Below, piece after piece: positions 9,701-16,775 of a DNA stretch of 24,849 nucleotides. The stretch lies in NCBI GenBank assembly GCA_008931825.1, contig QXVZ01015022.1:4640-29488 (forward strand), in the 5' to 3' direction. Both the position numbers and the translations under genes were made by a program. The notes beneath the pieces were generated by a model. It saw only the letters and a program-made list of their open reading frames with translations. It had not been told where the DNA came from and made no database searches. Source of the DNA: Phallusia fumigata (Eukaryota > Chordata > Ascidiacea > Phlebobranchia > Ascidiidae). Positions within the stretch are counted from its first letter, which is position 1; the number at the start of each line of letters is the position of its first letter.

Positions 9701-10874
9701 CTTAACTCAATGCACATAGGTTTATAGTCTAATTCGAAAAGGCAGCCTAATCCTATTTTTGTACGTTAGCTAGGTTTGTGTGTGGCAATTACCTGACCAA
9801 TTATCCCAAATCTTTGTAGGTTTAATGAGCAGCGGTTGACTAACAGGCTGAAAATTACTGGCCGTTTTAGAATCTTTTTACCTTATTATTGGCTATCATA
9901 TTCACCTATAGTATTGCCAACGTACAACACCCGTCTCAAATATCTTGTTTTTGTGTGCAGGAGTGGTGCAACAGAACAAGGGTGCCGCTGATCTCGAACT
10001 CCACCAGGAATTCCGGTGGATCCTGTGTTCGAACCACGTTCCTCCAGTCAGCGACTTCCTCGCGCGGTCGCTCAGGTATGTGGCACAACTTTAATAATAA
10101 TATGATTTGATGTGTTTAGCAAATGTAACATTATTGTTTGGTTACAGAAAATCGCTCCACCTGTGGGAGGAGAGGCACAACACCACGGCCGATGACGTCA
10201 TCGTGCGTTTGGTGGAATGGCTGCCGCAGTGTTGGAGACAGGTCAACGTCTGCATCGAGGCTAACAACTCGGCTGACGTCACTCTCGGTTCGTAAAGTGT
10301 TCGTAATAAAAACTACGTTGGTAAAGGAAAAAAACAACAATCTGTATTTCGTCACCTTTAGGTCCGAGGATGTTCACGTCGTGTCCCATGGAGGCCTCTA
10401 GCTCCCTCGCGTGGTTTCGCGACCTGTGGAATTTCAGCATCGTGCCCTACGTCATATCCGCCGTGAAACAGGGCCGAAAACCCAACAACAAGGAATGGGT
10501 GGATCCCCTAATGTGGATCCGAGACAGGTCAGGGCATTTTAGAAAGATTTCTCAGTTGGTGGCGTCACAAACGACTTTCTGTCGATATAGTTTGTCCCAT
10601 GACAGCAGGGTATTTCATAAATTTAAACATTTATCAACATGTCTGCAGTTGGCCTTGGTCCGCACCCTGCGACCTGATTCCGATTCGAGCCGAAGACGTG
10701 TCACGTGACCCCGATGGCTCCACGCCCACTGCCCCGCCCAACCAATCGGGGGATCCCCTGCTGAACATGCTGATGAAACTGCAGGAGGCGGCAGCGACGA
10801 ATTACGAGAGTGACACGAGCCACGATGACGCCTTCGAACGATCTCTCGATCGCGCACTTGGCGACCTCTCGTGA
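684..10874 (+). CDS. NAV: Neuron navigator (NAV/UNC-53 family), C-terminal 1203 residues in 30 exons, 5'-partial
   Basis: Neuron navigators are large cytoskeletal proteins that bind microtubules and guide axon growth and cell migration (UNC-53 in nematodes; NAV1-3 in vertebrates). Thirty exons with GT-AG introns join in one frame from 684 to a TGA at 10872-10874. Numbering from the first residue in the window: IADLR..NLEETM about 28-40; Ser/Pro/Thr-rich basic linker about 65-518; first coiled coil 519-567 with SAEQKDSEL; KKKK-W basic tract 608-614; second coiled coil about 653-735 with KLTDIRLEAL; pre-AAA domain about 736-853 with ETPELLPCGY; AAA ATPase about 854-1130 with Walker A GPTGTGKS (889-896) and Walker B VVLVLDD (955-961); acidic tail with DPLLNMLMKLQEAA. 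The same order and blocks are known in vertebrate NAV2 and NAV3. Those proteins exceed 2000 residues, so the N-terminal part lies upstream. I cannot say which vertebrate paralogue is closest; a single tunicate gene is likely. Exon boundaries were set by eye from splice consensus and phase. Confidence 0.95.
849..949 (+). CDS. NAV: NAV exon 2
   Basis: Acceptor GATAG, donor G|GTATGT. Encodes HNLEETMSTLRNTQLRHKK and a short basic tail. It completes the IADLR-x-NLEETM block, one of the better conserved parts of the navigator linker. Only 70 bases of intron separate it from the previous exon. Confidence 0.9.
1167..1355 (+). CDS. NAV: NAV exon 3
   Basis: Acceptor TTATTTCAG, donor G|GTAAGA. The 63 codons (DYEDLASKVPDIPPPLSC...) encode a Ser/His/Pro-rich linker ending EYRFVPG. 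This part is poorly conserved and is accepted on phase, splice sites and an open frame. Confidence 0.85.
1356..2002. other. NAV intron 3, with repeat-like core
   Basis: This 647-bp intron contains a hairpin (1476-1496), a long T-rich run (about 1514-1552) and a following segment to about 1735 that resembles a dispersed repeat. No exon seen. The 3' end is a normal TACATTTTCAG. Confidence 0.7.
1470..1735. repeat. Possible dispersed repeat with short hairpin and poly-T
   Basis: GTCCCCTT at 1476-1483 pairs with AAGGGGAC at 1489-1496 across a 5-base loop. It is followed by ATATTGTTTTC, a T-rich run, and a non-coding block to about 1735 with the look of high-copy invertebrate repeats I recall. No terminal inverted repeats or target-site duplication are visible, so class and boundaries are unknown. 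Confidence 0.3.
2003..2129 (+). CDS. NAV: NAV exon 4
   Basis: Acceptor TTTTCAG, donor GG|GTAAGT. Encodes an Arg-rich stretch and then TAGYVSEGDAI. This matches the repeated GYMSDGD-type motif of vertebrate NAV2/3. A TGACGTCA palindrome (2064-2071) lies inside the coding sequence. Confidence 0.9.
2130..3298. other. NAV intron 4, nothing recognised
   Basis: At 1169 bp this is the longest intron in the window portion of the gene. Short open frames exist but none has paired splice sites in the right phase. A single ambiguous base (N, 3295) sits three bases before the end of the intron, in the acceptor TTTGNTAG. Confidence 0.7.
3299..3356 (+). CDS. NAV: NAV exon 5
   Basis: Acceptor NTAG, donor ATG|GTAAGT. 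A 58-bp exon encoding GKQEDLIKTSLASATSAM. The preceding acceptor contains the undetermined base at 3295, but the AG is clear and the phase fits both neighbours. Confidence 0.8.
3357..3659. other. NAV intron 5, nothing recognised
   Basis: A 303-bp AT-rich intron with donor GTAAGT and acceptor GTATTACAG. I see no embedded gene or repeat. Confidence 0.7.
3660..3837 (+). CDS. NAV: NAV exon 6
   Basis: Acceptor TATTACAG, donor G|GTAAAA. Encodes a basic Ser/Gly linker with LIFAKKKGTGK and MKIPGSSVVGSRL. The KIP-S-S-x-V-x-SR pattern aligns with a conserved NAV2 segment (KIPKSSALVSRS). It resembles, but is not, a strict S/T-x-I-P microtubule plus-end motif. Confidence 0.9.
3838..4328. other. NAV intron 6, nothing recognised
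   Basis: A 491-bp intron, donor GTAAAA and acceptor TATGTTTTCAG. No supported gene or repeat inside. Confidence 0.7.
4329..4396 (+). CDS. NAV: NAV exon 7
   Basis: Acceptor GTTTTCAG, donor AGG|GTAAGT. Encodes AQRGALAYRSLPRPNKSRLQ. The YRSLPRPxKS motif is a distinctive conserved NAV block. Confidence 0.92.
4397..4786. other. NAV intron 7, nothing recognised
   Basis: A 390-bp intron ending in ATATTTGCAG. An open frame running from inside it into the next exon is read-through, not a separate gene. Confidence 0.7.
4787..4897 (+). CDS. NAV: NAV exon 8
   Basis: Acceptor TTTGCAG, donor CAG|GTAATG, exactly 37 codons. Encodes a Ser/Thr stretch followed by KRSPSLQKLLSLNSKSKQ, which fits the basic SPTLRRLFGGK-type region of vertebrate NAV2. 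Confidence 0.88.
4962..5058 (+). CDS. NAV: NAV exon 9
   Basis: Acceptor ACAAAAAAG, donor A|GTACGT. Encodes a Ser/Thr/Pro-rich linker with NNPHVTS, matching the SNPHATM block of NAV2. Two TGACGTCA palindromes (5017-5024, 5047-5054) are inside the coding sequence and give VTS and MTS. Confidence 0.88.
5123..5185 (+). CDS. NAV: NAV exon 10
   Basis: Acceptor TTTTAAG, donor C|GTAAGT. Encodes STSPSPSKLDRSHYNSLGRQ, part of the Ser-rich linker. The flanking introns are only 64 and 112 bp. Confidence 0.85.
5298..5422 (+). CDS. NAV: NAV exon 11
   Basis: Acceptor TTCTTTAG, donor ATG|GTAATT. Encodes a Ser/Pro-rich segment with SSPLSYMSLPRRSTVAK, then a Lys/Thr-rich tail. The TLPRK-like motif recalls the Ser-Leu-Pro-Arg repeats of vertebrate navigators. 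Confidence 0.88.
5545..5645 (+). CDS. NAV: NAV exon 12
   Basis: Acceptor TGTTCAG, donor AG|GTAAAA. Encodes SMDILTTPSLYLDDTSSVT and a Gly-rich end. This is an acidic interruption in an otherwise basic linker, with no recognised domain. Confidence 0.85.
5753..5825 (+). CDS. NAV: NAV exon 13
   Basis: Acceptor CTTTACAG, donor GTG|GTAAGA. Encodes RGDVSDWPLPTLHNTNSIAA followed by SSPNV. Accepted on phase and splice sites; no domain. Confidence 0.85.
5912..6016 (+). CDS. NAV: NAV exon 14
   Basis: Acceptor ATTCTAG, donor GTG|GTATGT, 35 codons. Encodes a Ser-rich segment ending SLMSSTPSLYSV. This matches the SLVSSTSSLYSTPEEK region that precedes the first coiled coil in NAV2. Confidence 0.9.
6091..6153 (+). 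CDS. NAV: NAV exon 15
   Basis: Acceptor ATTTTGCAG, donor AGT|GTAAGT, 21 codons, polar (QSSNLGNGVEDRNIQNQLNS). It leads into the first coiled coil. Both ends are phase 0, so either the main exon at 6427 or the candidate alternative exon at 6224 could follow it in frame. Confidence 0.85.
6224..6304 (+). other. Candidate alternative terminal (poison) exon of NAV
   Basis: Acceptor TTGAAAACAG, then 26 in-frame codons (ATELGHRNNRQHRNNS...) before TAA at 6302-6304. It follows exon 15 in phase 0 and begins with GCGA like the next constitutive exon. No usable in-frame donor was found. If used, it would end the protein before the coiled coils and ATPase. It may simply be intronic sequence. Confidence 0.25.
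6427..6574 (+). CDS. NAV: NAV exon 16, first coiled coil
   Basis: Acceptor TGTAAACAG, donor G|GTAAAC. Encodes VVSAFEESLSSMNSRLRELS and then VSAEQKDSELQELRSTIESL. Hydrophobic heptad spacing and the AEQKDSEL-ELR-TIE-LK block are diagnostic of navigators. This helix is expected to mediate oligomerisation or partner binding. Confidence 0.95.
6575..7073. other. NAV intron 16, nothing recognised
   Basis: A 499-bp intron, donor GTAAAC and acceptor CTTGTTAACAG. Open frames inside are short and have no splice support. Confidence 0.7.
7074..7210 (+). CDS. NAV: NAV exon 17, Ser-rich and Lys tract
   Basis: Acceptor GTTAACAG, donor TGG|GTGTGT. Encodes a Ser-rich region with SLSSISSKTSVSSIGS followed by KSKKKKHW. 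This matches the SDSVSSINS...SSVGS...KKKK-NW block of NAV2. The exon ends right after the conserved Trp, where the microexon joins. Confidence 0.93.
7394..7414 (+). CDS. NAV: NAV exon 18, 21-nt microexon
   Basis: Acceptor GCACGCTGGAAG after a T-rich tract, donor AAG|GTAACG. The seven codons AKGTGEK sit between the Trp of exon 17 and LKESLKTAF of exon 19. In vertebrate NAV2 as I recall it, seven residues (VNSRGSE) lie at the same place between W and LRSSFKQAF. Both flanks are phase 0, so the microexon can be skipped without a frameshift. Confidence 0.75.
7503..7600 (+). CDS. NAV: NAV exon 19
   Basis: Acceptor TACTTTACAG, donor GG|GTACGA. Encodes LKESLKTAFKRKSRPNLSAE and then an acidic helix-like stretch. 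LKES-LKTAF-K corresponds to the conserved LRSSFKQAFGKKKS block. Confidence 0.92.
7601..7824. other. NAV intron 19
   Basis: A 224-bp intron with donor GTACGA and acceptor CACCAACCAG. I see nothing else in it. Confidence 0.65.
7825..7957 (+). CDS. NAV: NAV exon 20, second coiled coil, part 1
   Basis: Acceptor CAACCAG, donor AGG|GTACGT. Encodes KLREELLNKERKLTDIRLEA and then LTSQHQLHQMQDAMQRMR. KLTDIRLEAL plus the HQL...AM-RM pattern is one of the most conserved NAV signatures. Confidence 0.95.
7958..8030. promoter_or_regulatory. 73-bp NAV intron with two 12-bp TGACGTCA-centred palindromes
   Basis: This very short intron holds CGTGACGTCACG (7971-7982) and GATGACGTCATC (8001-8012), both perfect palindromes around the CRE/ATF consensus TGACGTCA. 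They occupy much of the space between the donor and the pyrimidine tract TTGTTGTTGTTTGCAG. Binding by CREB/ATF-type factors is inference only. Confidence 0.4.
8031..8145 (+). CDS. NAV: NAV exon 21, second coiled coil, part 2
   Basis: Acceptor GTTTGCAG, donor G|GTTTGT. Encodes SEMESLRTENERLSRLGSST and then VSLDSICQDTRRSYG. It matches SEIEKLKAENDRLK of NAV2 and ends the coiled coil. Confidence 0.95.
8276..8460 (+). CDS. NAV: NAV exon 22, pre-AAA domain start
   Basis: Acceptor TTTTCGCAG, donor GTG|GTAAGT. Encodes a beta-rich stretch with SGIRLTVTLNYPYH, FCDVIGVCYVT and ITWRQLDTKVRQVFV. It corresponds to the region before the NAV ATPase, where vertebrates have a similar IGCIGVSGKTKWDVLD pattern. 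Its 5' splice site is repeated downstream at 8501 and 8541. Confidence 0.92.
8451..8567. repeat. 40-bp tandem repeat duplicating the exon 22 splice donor
   Basis: Period exactly 40 bp. Three copies of a 27-base core (8461-8487, 8501-8527, 8541-8567) each begin GTAAGTGAGAG and end TGACGTCAT. Each is preceded by GTGTTCGTG or GTATTCGTG, which is the exon 22 end. The array therefore repeats the last exon bases, the donor and the CRE-like site. Two more TGACGTCA sites follow at 8576 and 8593. Confidence 0.9.
8641..8809 (+). CDS. NAV: NAV exon 23, pre-AAA domain end
   Basis: Acceptor GCGTTTTAG, donor G|GTAGGT. Encodes CCKIDPANRLGLDSG, then YTVGEVSRDIGTETPELLPC and GYIVGS. The GEV-R...ETPELLPCGY-VG block is nearly invariant in navigators. 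It contains coding TGACGTCA (8696) and TCACGTGA (8722) palindromes. Confidence 0.95.
8893..9034 (+). CDS. NAV: NAV exon 24, Walker A of the AAA ATPase
   Basis: Acceptor CGCATCTAG, donor AG|GTTGTT. Encodes ETIDRYCRLVLEHGRVMLSG followed by PTGTGKSTLAKR. GPTGTGKS fits the P-loop GxxGxGK[ST], the nucleotide phosphate-binding site. The vertebrate counterpart is IEHRRIILSGPSGTGKT. Confidence 0.96.
9112..9199 (+). CDS. NAV: NAV exon 25
   Basis: Acceptor TTGTCGCAG, donor AGC|GTAAGG. Encodes LAEHIVRKVPKRVGKDSIVH and LDLKHRSES. It corresponds to the segment between Walker A and B (SEYIV...NVDHKSSK in NAV2). Confidence 0.92.
9317..9491 (+). CDS. NAV: NAV exon 26, Walker B
   Basis: Acceptor CACGTGACAG, donor G|GTGAGT. 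Encodes DIRDYLHRLSEDC, then IPVVLVLDDLQRSPSL and HSQLPYLIG. VVLVLDD is the Walker B strand. Its last residue is Asp where most AAA ATPases have Glu; vertebrate NAVs, as I recall, have Asn (ILDNL). Confidence 0.96.
9492..9960. other. NAV intron 26, with hammerhead-like remnant
   Basis: A 469-bp intron. Its first part (about 9540-9700) looks like a decayed repeat: a hammerhead-like fold on the minus strand (9557-9614) and a GC-rich GGGGCGCGCGCCCGCGC tract (9644-9660). The remainder is AT-rich with nothing recognised. Acceptor TGTGTGCAG. Confidence 0.6.
9557..9614 (-). ncRNA. Degenerate type I hammerhead ribozyme-like motif
   Basis: Read on the minus strand: TGTATGTTTGG (stem I), ATGATGA (expected CTGATGA), a stem II region, GAAA, then CGTCGGTA giving a 2-bp stem III with a GTCG loop and a GTA cleavage triplet. 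CGCAAAAAATACA follows and can re-pair with the first strand (about ten pairs with small interruptions). C3 and G10.1 are substituted and stem II pairs poorly, so it is probably an inactive relic. Such minimal type I hammerheads are known from Penelope-like and other invertebrate retroelements. Confidence 0.4.
9961..10075 (+). CDS. NAV: NAV exon 27, sensor 1 region
   Basis: Acceptor TGTGCAG, donor AG|GTATGT. Encodes ADLELHQEFRWILCSNHVPP and VSDFLARSLR. It matches NLQLHHNFRWVLCANH...GFLGRFLRR of NAV2. The Asn in ILCSNH is in the sensor 1 position, and the terminal Arg pair is the likely inter-subunit region. Confidence 0.95.
10148..10287 (+). CDS. NAV: NAV exon 28
   Basis: Acceptor GGTTACAG, donor G|GTTCGT. 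Encodes VRLVEWLPQCWRQVN and ANNSADVTLG, matching KIIDWIPKVWHHLN...SSSDVTIG. Two coding TGACGTCA palindromes (10193, 10274) supply DDV and ADV codons. Confidence 0.95.
10362..10527 (+). CDS. NAV: NAV exon 29
   Basis: Acceptor CACCTTTAG, donor AG|GTCAGG. Encodes PRMFTSCPMEASSSLAWFRD, then LWNFSIVPYVISAVKQG and WVDPLMWI. It matches GPRLFLSCPIDV...WFTDLWNYSIIPYLLEAVREG of NAV2 closely. Confidence 0.96.
10649..10874 (+). CDS. NAV: NAV terminal coding exon
   Basis: Acceptor ATGTCTGCAG. Encodes WPWSAPCDLIPIRAEDVSRD, a Pro-rich stretch, then SGDPLLNMLMKLQEAA and an acidic Ser-rich tail, stopping at TGA 10872-10874. The vertebrate ends are LRPEDV...GDPLMNMLMRLQEAANYSS and a Ser/Asp tail, so this is the natural C-terminus. 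Confidence 0.96.
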
Positions 10875-11112
10875 CCAAAAAGTGGCGCTAAACAGAATTG
10901 TCGTAGTTTCAGTTTTTTTCAAACTTGTGTTTTTAACATTTTAAGCCGAGCCATGGCTCAAAGCAATCAAAAACTTTATTGACAGACACATTTTATTTTA
11001 ACCGCTAGAGCATTACTTGTTATACGAGACGCAAAGGGGTTTTTGCCGAGGCGTAGCTCGCGGACAAACGTACAATACTTTTGACGTTATCTGGCGTCCT
11101 CACTGCAATAAA
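10875..11112 (+). terminator. NAV 3' UTR and likely poly(A) signal
   Basis: After the NAV stop the sequence becomes AT-rich. The first clear plus-strand AATAAA is at 11107-11112, followed by a T/C-rich stretch suitable for cleavage and polyadenylation. A 12-bp palindrome GAGCCATGGCTC lies at 10948-10959. CTTTATT at 10975 could be a minus-strand AATAAAG, but no minus-strand gene was found to use it. Confidence 0.55.
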
Positions 11113-14100
11113 GATGATACTCATATTTATTTTCCTTTTTTCCTTCACTGTCCTTCGTTCGCCTAATCAAAGTGCTTTCCCCGCAATACTTTCGTTTTGC
11201 GTTCTATTTCTTTCGACTGTGTTCGCTCATTATGACGTCATATAGGCATATTTCACGGTGTAGGGGCTTTCCCGGTGATGGCACTCGGTGCTTTTCTGGT
11301 TTCAATTAAGTTTTACCGCTGGGTAGAGGCACCGTGTGCATTTGATGTACGTGCTGAGTTTTACCGAATTTTATGGCATATTGATATGTTTTAGCGGTGA
11401 TCGCGTAACATCACCAAACTCCGTGTTGTGCAAACGCCTGGTCTTCCAAGTTTACTTTGCTGCATAAATGACTCTAGAAATCTTCGCCAGAAGCCACAGA
11501 ATTTGCACTACCAGGCATTCTGGCGGTTTGGTTTAAAATGGAACTTTTTTGCAACATCGTTTTTGTTCATTAACCCAAGCATCGATTTTCCTATTTCGGT
11601 TTTCTTCACTTCGTTTTGTTTCTGCTGCGAACACGTTGCCATGGTGACACTGTGTAATAAAAGCGCGCGAGTCGTTGATACGTTTTCTCCTGTTTTGATT
11701 GCGAGGTCATCGGCGGTACGATCAAACAACCCTTCACCTTTGTATGACCGTGGGAAAATGGGTTTTGCGTTATTAATTCCTCTCGCGTGTCTTGCGAAAT
11801 CTGTTTTTGTTTAGGAATGTCTTTCTGGTGATCCACTGGCTTTTTGTTAAGTTGTAGGATGTGACAACTCGTTGGTCACATTCTAAGAAGAAACTCAAGA
11901 CACCGACCCGGAAAGTGGCTTCATTAAAAACATAACTGCCAGAGCTTGTATGCAGTAAATACACTGTAATGCAAACCTTTTAGGAACCGCTGTTGTCATC
12001 ATCATTGCAAAATGATGTAAAGCTGAAAACTGTGCGTCATATACATATTCGTTTGTTGAAACATTCACATTCAAATCGCTCATCACACTTTCGTGAGTCG
12101 TGACGTCAGAGCCAATGCATTCCAAAAGAGGAAATATTGATCAACATCCATCCAAAGTTCAAAGCAAATTGGAAGTAGTCTCTGCCAACATCCTCGGAAC
12201 GGAAGCAATTCAGCTTGTGTTGTATGCATTCGTAATAAGTCCAACAAAATGGTCCGGGATGTGACGTAATATCTGTAGGTTCGACGTCATTGTCGCAAAG
12301 TGTATTTGGAGTTTAACAACGAAAGTTACGCAAAACAATGTGTGGTTGGTTGCAGGTTTGAGGTTTGCATTGAAAATTAGCTAATACTAAGTGCCGTTCG
12401 TACAGAAAGGTTGTTGAAACTATTTACATCAACTTTTATCAAACGCACAAAAAAACAGAACAATTTTCAAAATTTTAGCTTAGTACGCTTTGTAGCAGCA
12501 CCTCTTTTGCTAAGAAAGTTTAGCTTTCTGTCAGAACAACGCCAGACCATATTTGGCTTGAAGTAAATCCGCAACGAGGATCTTGTCCAAAAATGAGAGG
12601 TTACTTGAGACCAACGGACGTCACAACAAATCCACCATGACAAAACTAAATCTACGTGTCGGAAGAAAAATTTGATCCAACTATCCATCAATACCAACCA
12701 ATAAAGCGACAAACGAGAACTGAATTCAAGGTTAAGCTGTTGATAAAATAACACAGATACCTTTTCATGAAAAAATGCACATGTGTGGTGATTGTGTAAA
12801 AAACAAATGTATTAATTGCAGTCAATTACTTTTTACTAACGAGATTTTGTCAACACTTTGAGAGGCCCTGGCCAAACAGGATTGTCAAGATTTTAGACAT
12901 CTACAGAAGAAAGTGTAAAAGCACGTTTTGTTATTTCCAATGAACTTACTGGATGGCTGCTTTTCACCTTGACCTTCTGGAGCGCAAAAAAGGGAACCTT
13001 CTTTTCTTTTCTCTCACCGGAATTGTAAATCAGCAATTAGCTTATATGGCTTCCAGCGGCAAGAGAAAAAAGTTCAAGTGGCGTGAAGTGTTTGATTGCG
13101 AGATGATGCAAACAGAAGCTGAAACTAGAGACAGAAGGGGTTAATGTTTGATGCAAGAAAAGCCAATGCTAGGCGACCCAGTGCTAACCTGTCAAAGTCA
13201 ATTTGAAACGCGCTGTGTATTATATCATGTAGTGGCAGACGGTTGGGGATATGCTGTTCCTTAGCTACCGTTCTATGACCTGCAGTGAGTCAGTTCCGTT
13301 GATTTCCATCCTGGAAGGTCGATAGGTAATTTAACTTTGATTAATAAGGTTAGAAGGTAACTATATGCAAACTCGTAGACGTTTAGTCAGGTTTTTATCG
13401 GCCATTGGTCGCTACCACCTATTTTCAGCCGTAAAGTCAGCAAGACATTATGTTTGATTAGTCTTCTCTGTCGTTCTTACGACCAGAATGCCATATTGGC
13501 AGAATGCAGTAATTTTCTGTCGTTTTAGGCTAAAAATCGAATGTAGCCACTGCTGTTGTTGTAGGGCAGTAGGCAGTTGTTTTCAAAAAACTCCTTACGT
13601 GGGTGGTTTTGTGGGCCCACTATTTTCTCCGCGTCGTTGTCCATCTTTACACAGAAAACGTGTTTTATTTGTTTACGATTAATCAACCAGAAAGTGGGAC
13701 GACTTGTTTTTGACGTAACAAGTGACTCACGATCTAAGATCCAACTAAAAGGGATTGGTCTACCTTTGTACAAGAAAATGTCGAGTGTTCAGCGATCCAG
13801 TATGATGAAGCATTGATGCCTTGTGGTTTGTGAGCATCATTGATTTATTTTACTTGTCGAGAAAGCTGGCTTGACCAATACTCTGCTTTACGATAATATA
13901 ACATGTTCCTAGACCTTGAAAAAAATAGTGTATTGCTTATGATTACATTTTGGTTTACGTTTATTGCAGGTAAATTGAGAAAGTAAAGGTTTTCCTAATA
14001 TTGCTGTGGTGGGTTTGCCATCAGACAAGTGGCACAATAAAATTGCTAATTCAACGACGACTTCACTAAGCCCAAAGCCTCTGTTTGGACTCAAACACCT

Positions 14101-16775
14101 TTAAGCGAAAGCGGCATTATTGGGCGTTTAGCAGTCACGCTTGATGAGCACAAGTCATGCGTGACATAAACCGCGCATGGCTTGGATTCGGTCGAGAATT
14201 CAACGTGCCAGAGTGCTTGCGTGTTTGACTGTTGAGTGATATTCTGTGCGTCAGCCTGGATGCGACGATGGTTCAGAGTTTAAACGAGATGCTGCATCAG
14301 CAAATCTCCAGTCTTAGCTTCGGTCAACTAGCTTCAGATTAGACTTGTCCAAGAACAAAAGGTATATTTTAGTGGGCGCAAATGGAAACGCCTTTGGGGG
14401 AAACAGCACGTATGCATTTCATAATGAAGACCATGCAATCCCTAAACAACGTGAACATGCGTTACACTGTCTAGTTTAAACACTGAACCAATGTCTTAGC
14501 AGCTATGTTGTTTTTTGTTTGTCAGACGTGAGCATTGTTTTATGTGAGAGTATCAGATTGACGTGTATCAAGTTATACTTCGTCTTTTGCACCTTCTTTG
14601 GACGTTTGTAGGGTTATGATGACCTGGTCTTCCGTAGTCCGTGTCTAATGTGTTATACATGCAAAAAGCATCCGTTTGTTTGTAAATCCAACGCGGATTT
14701 ACGGCGCTTCAACTGTAGCCCTAGGCCTAGACAATAAGCATTTACATATTTAGCACAAGGGTTAAACAAAGACGTAGTATGCTTGCAAGTGCTGGCGCCT
14801 GGTGTAAATAAATTATTTACATACCCCCGAAGGGTGTTTACGTGTACACTGAACACGTTTATCACTCGTGAACATACTTTTGCCTCTACAGGCACTCTAC
14901 AAGGTGCTTGTACTCGACTGTGGTCATCGGCTATTAAATAAAACTTAGCGTCGAAAAGCAATGCAATTCAAAATTTACTAACAAAGTTTCAAATAATAGT
15001 AGTGTCTCGAATGATCTTAATAAGAAGAAACAAGCAAGTACTTGTATGTAAAACATTTTCTTTTTTCGAGTCGTTCCTGTTGATAACAACAGCGTTTGCC
15101 AAAACGTAGAAAATATTTTACACACATACACTGACTTGTATCTTCTCGTTGAAGTGAAGATTTCTCATCTTGTAAGCGCATTATGTAACTTTCATATTAT
15201 CAGATGTTCCATTCAGTTCACACGTTCAAGTTATGTCACGTCCAGATAGTCGCACGTTTCTACGTAACGCTCAGTTTAATGTTCTCAAGTGCACCTCTTG
15301 ACTTGTTGGTTTGAATGACGTTGGACAAGCGCTCGCGCCTTTCAACTTAACGCTCGCTTGTCGATGACGAGCCAGCTCCGTGGGCCGTATTGTACGCTGC
15401 ACCCCAATCTTATACCTGTGTAAATTGTGTTCATCATTGCCCTCATGAACATGTATTGCGACTAAAGTCGAATTTGTATTGTACCATGCGGCGTAAAGCA
15501 ACTTTAGTGGTTTACTAAAAGTCCATGCTGTTTCACGAGCTGTCATTTTATGGGCGAATCATAGGCCGCATCACCCTTTAGCCGCTTTAATACACCCAAG
15601 TGAACATGAATACAATGAAGGTCTCGACGCACCTTTGAATATCGAATGATACCTTCAGCCGTCAGACGCCATACAAACCGCTACCGTGTTTACTTAGCGC
15701 AGGTGAAGCGCAACGAAAATATTTCCTTCAAACATCAATATCCTTCCGATTTAGTCCTTTGCCGTTTTGTTATTCTACCCAGTTTTAAAATCCGTTGTGT
15801 GGATGAGAATACCTATTGGAAAATGCAGTTGGCATCGTCTGTGTGGCGAACACAGAGCAATGTAAACAGATCCATGGTTGATTTAGTCTGAAAGCCGATG
15901 GATCAGTGTGCTGCCAAAGCGGAGGTCTTTTTGTGGCAGTGATCGATACATATTTACACTCCCCAAGGCTCTCACGCATACCCCAGAACTGAGCCCCGCC
16001 GTTCGGATGTAGGCTTATGCTAACCTGATGAAGTGTACAGTTGTTTTGGTATCGAGTCGACATTATGCGTGTTTTTGCGCGGGTATTCGGCGCATGGGTT
16101 TTGCGTGGTATGGTTAAGTAATGTAAAAAAGAATGAATAAGACCAATCAAGTTGAAACACGCTGTACAAATTTTATGTTTGTGTTGTTGAGTTGCAGTGG
16201 TTTATTGAGATTAAATTTACATAGGCCAGTGCCTAAATCAGTACAACAAAGTCAACGTCCGCCGAAGCACAAGTTTGTTGTGCAGTGCTTGCAAGATTCC
16301 CCGGCAAACTAATCTTGTCCCCGTATCGCCTCATCTAAGGGCGAATTGAGATTTCACCTGTGATAAATTGCGTTGGGATTTTCTTTTCTTAACCGACTTT
16401 CCGGTACGTCCAATTACCAGCTTCGATTACGGGTATCTTTTTCCGAATTGCCGTCGATGCTTGTGGCATTTGTACTTGTTTGTGCCTGCTTCAACTAAAC
16501 ACGCATAAAATAAATGTTTTTTAAATTCTGAAACGCATTGGCTTTGGCAGGAACTATTTCAATTATTTACAAGTGAGCATACATATTCAGTTTAACTGGT
16601 GGTCTTTTGGACAGATAACATTTCAATACGAATTTGCCTTACATTACATTACTACAAACCAAATGTTTCTTGCAAGCTTTTTGAAGCGTTTTTAGTTGCC
16701 TGCAAGGTTTACGGAGGGACATATCAGGTTCCGTTTTAATACCGACCTTTTTTTCTCTCCAATCTTAAGCAATAG
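11113..16775. other. Intergenic, AT-rich; no gene supported
   Basis: I found no exon chain on either strand. Items present: TGACGTCA at 11233 and 12101; an open stretch on the minus strand 12106-12312 without a start or clear splice support; a 24-codon ORF at 14268-14342 (MVQSLNEMLHQQISSLSFGQ...) without support; and a forkhead-like motif cluster at 14804-14841. The remainder shows nothing I recognise. Confidence 0.55.
14804..14841. promoter_or_regulatory. Palindromic forkhead-type motif cluster
   Basis: GTAAATAA and TTATTTAC flank a single A, giving a perfect 17-bp inverted repeat (14804-14820). A third match, TGTTTAC, is at 14835-14841. All fit the forkhead consensus TRTTTAC or its complement. 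Such AT-rich motifs occur by chance, so enhancer function is speculative. Confidence 0.25.

Noticed and set aside
12106..12312. Minus-strand open frame with a Cys-containing, protein-like translation (GPFCWTYYECIQHKLNCF)
   Set aside because: Only 68 codons, no early Met and no good upstream exon. A possible acceptor exists but nothing joins to it. An open run of this length is expected by chance over 13 kb.
12467..12754. Minus-strand 95-codon ORF
   Set aside because: Composition is unlike coding sequence, alternative frames are equally open, no domain, and no splice sites link it to the neighbouring open frame.
14268..14342. 24-codon ORF MVQSLNEMLHQQISSLSFGQ...
   Set aside because: Too short to distinguish from chance, with no transcript or splice evidence.
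15785..16150. Minus-strand 121-codon ORF, the longest in the intergenic interval apart from gene shadows
   Set aside because: No recognisable motif, low-complexity-free but random-looking residues, and no partner exons.
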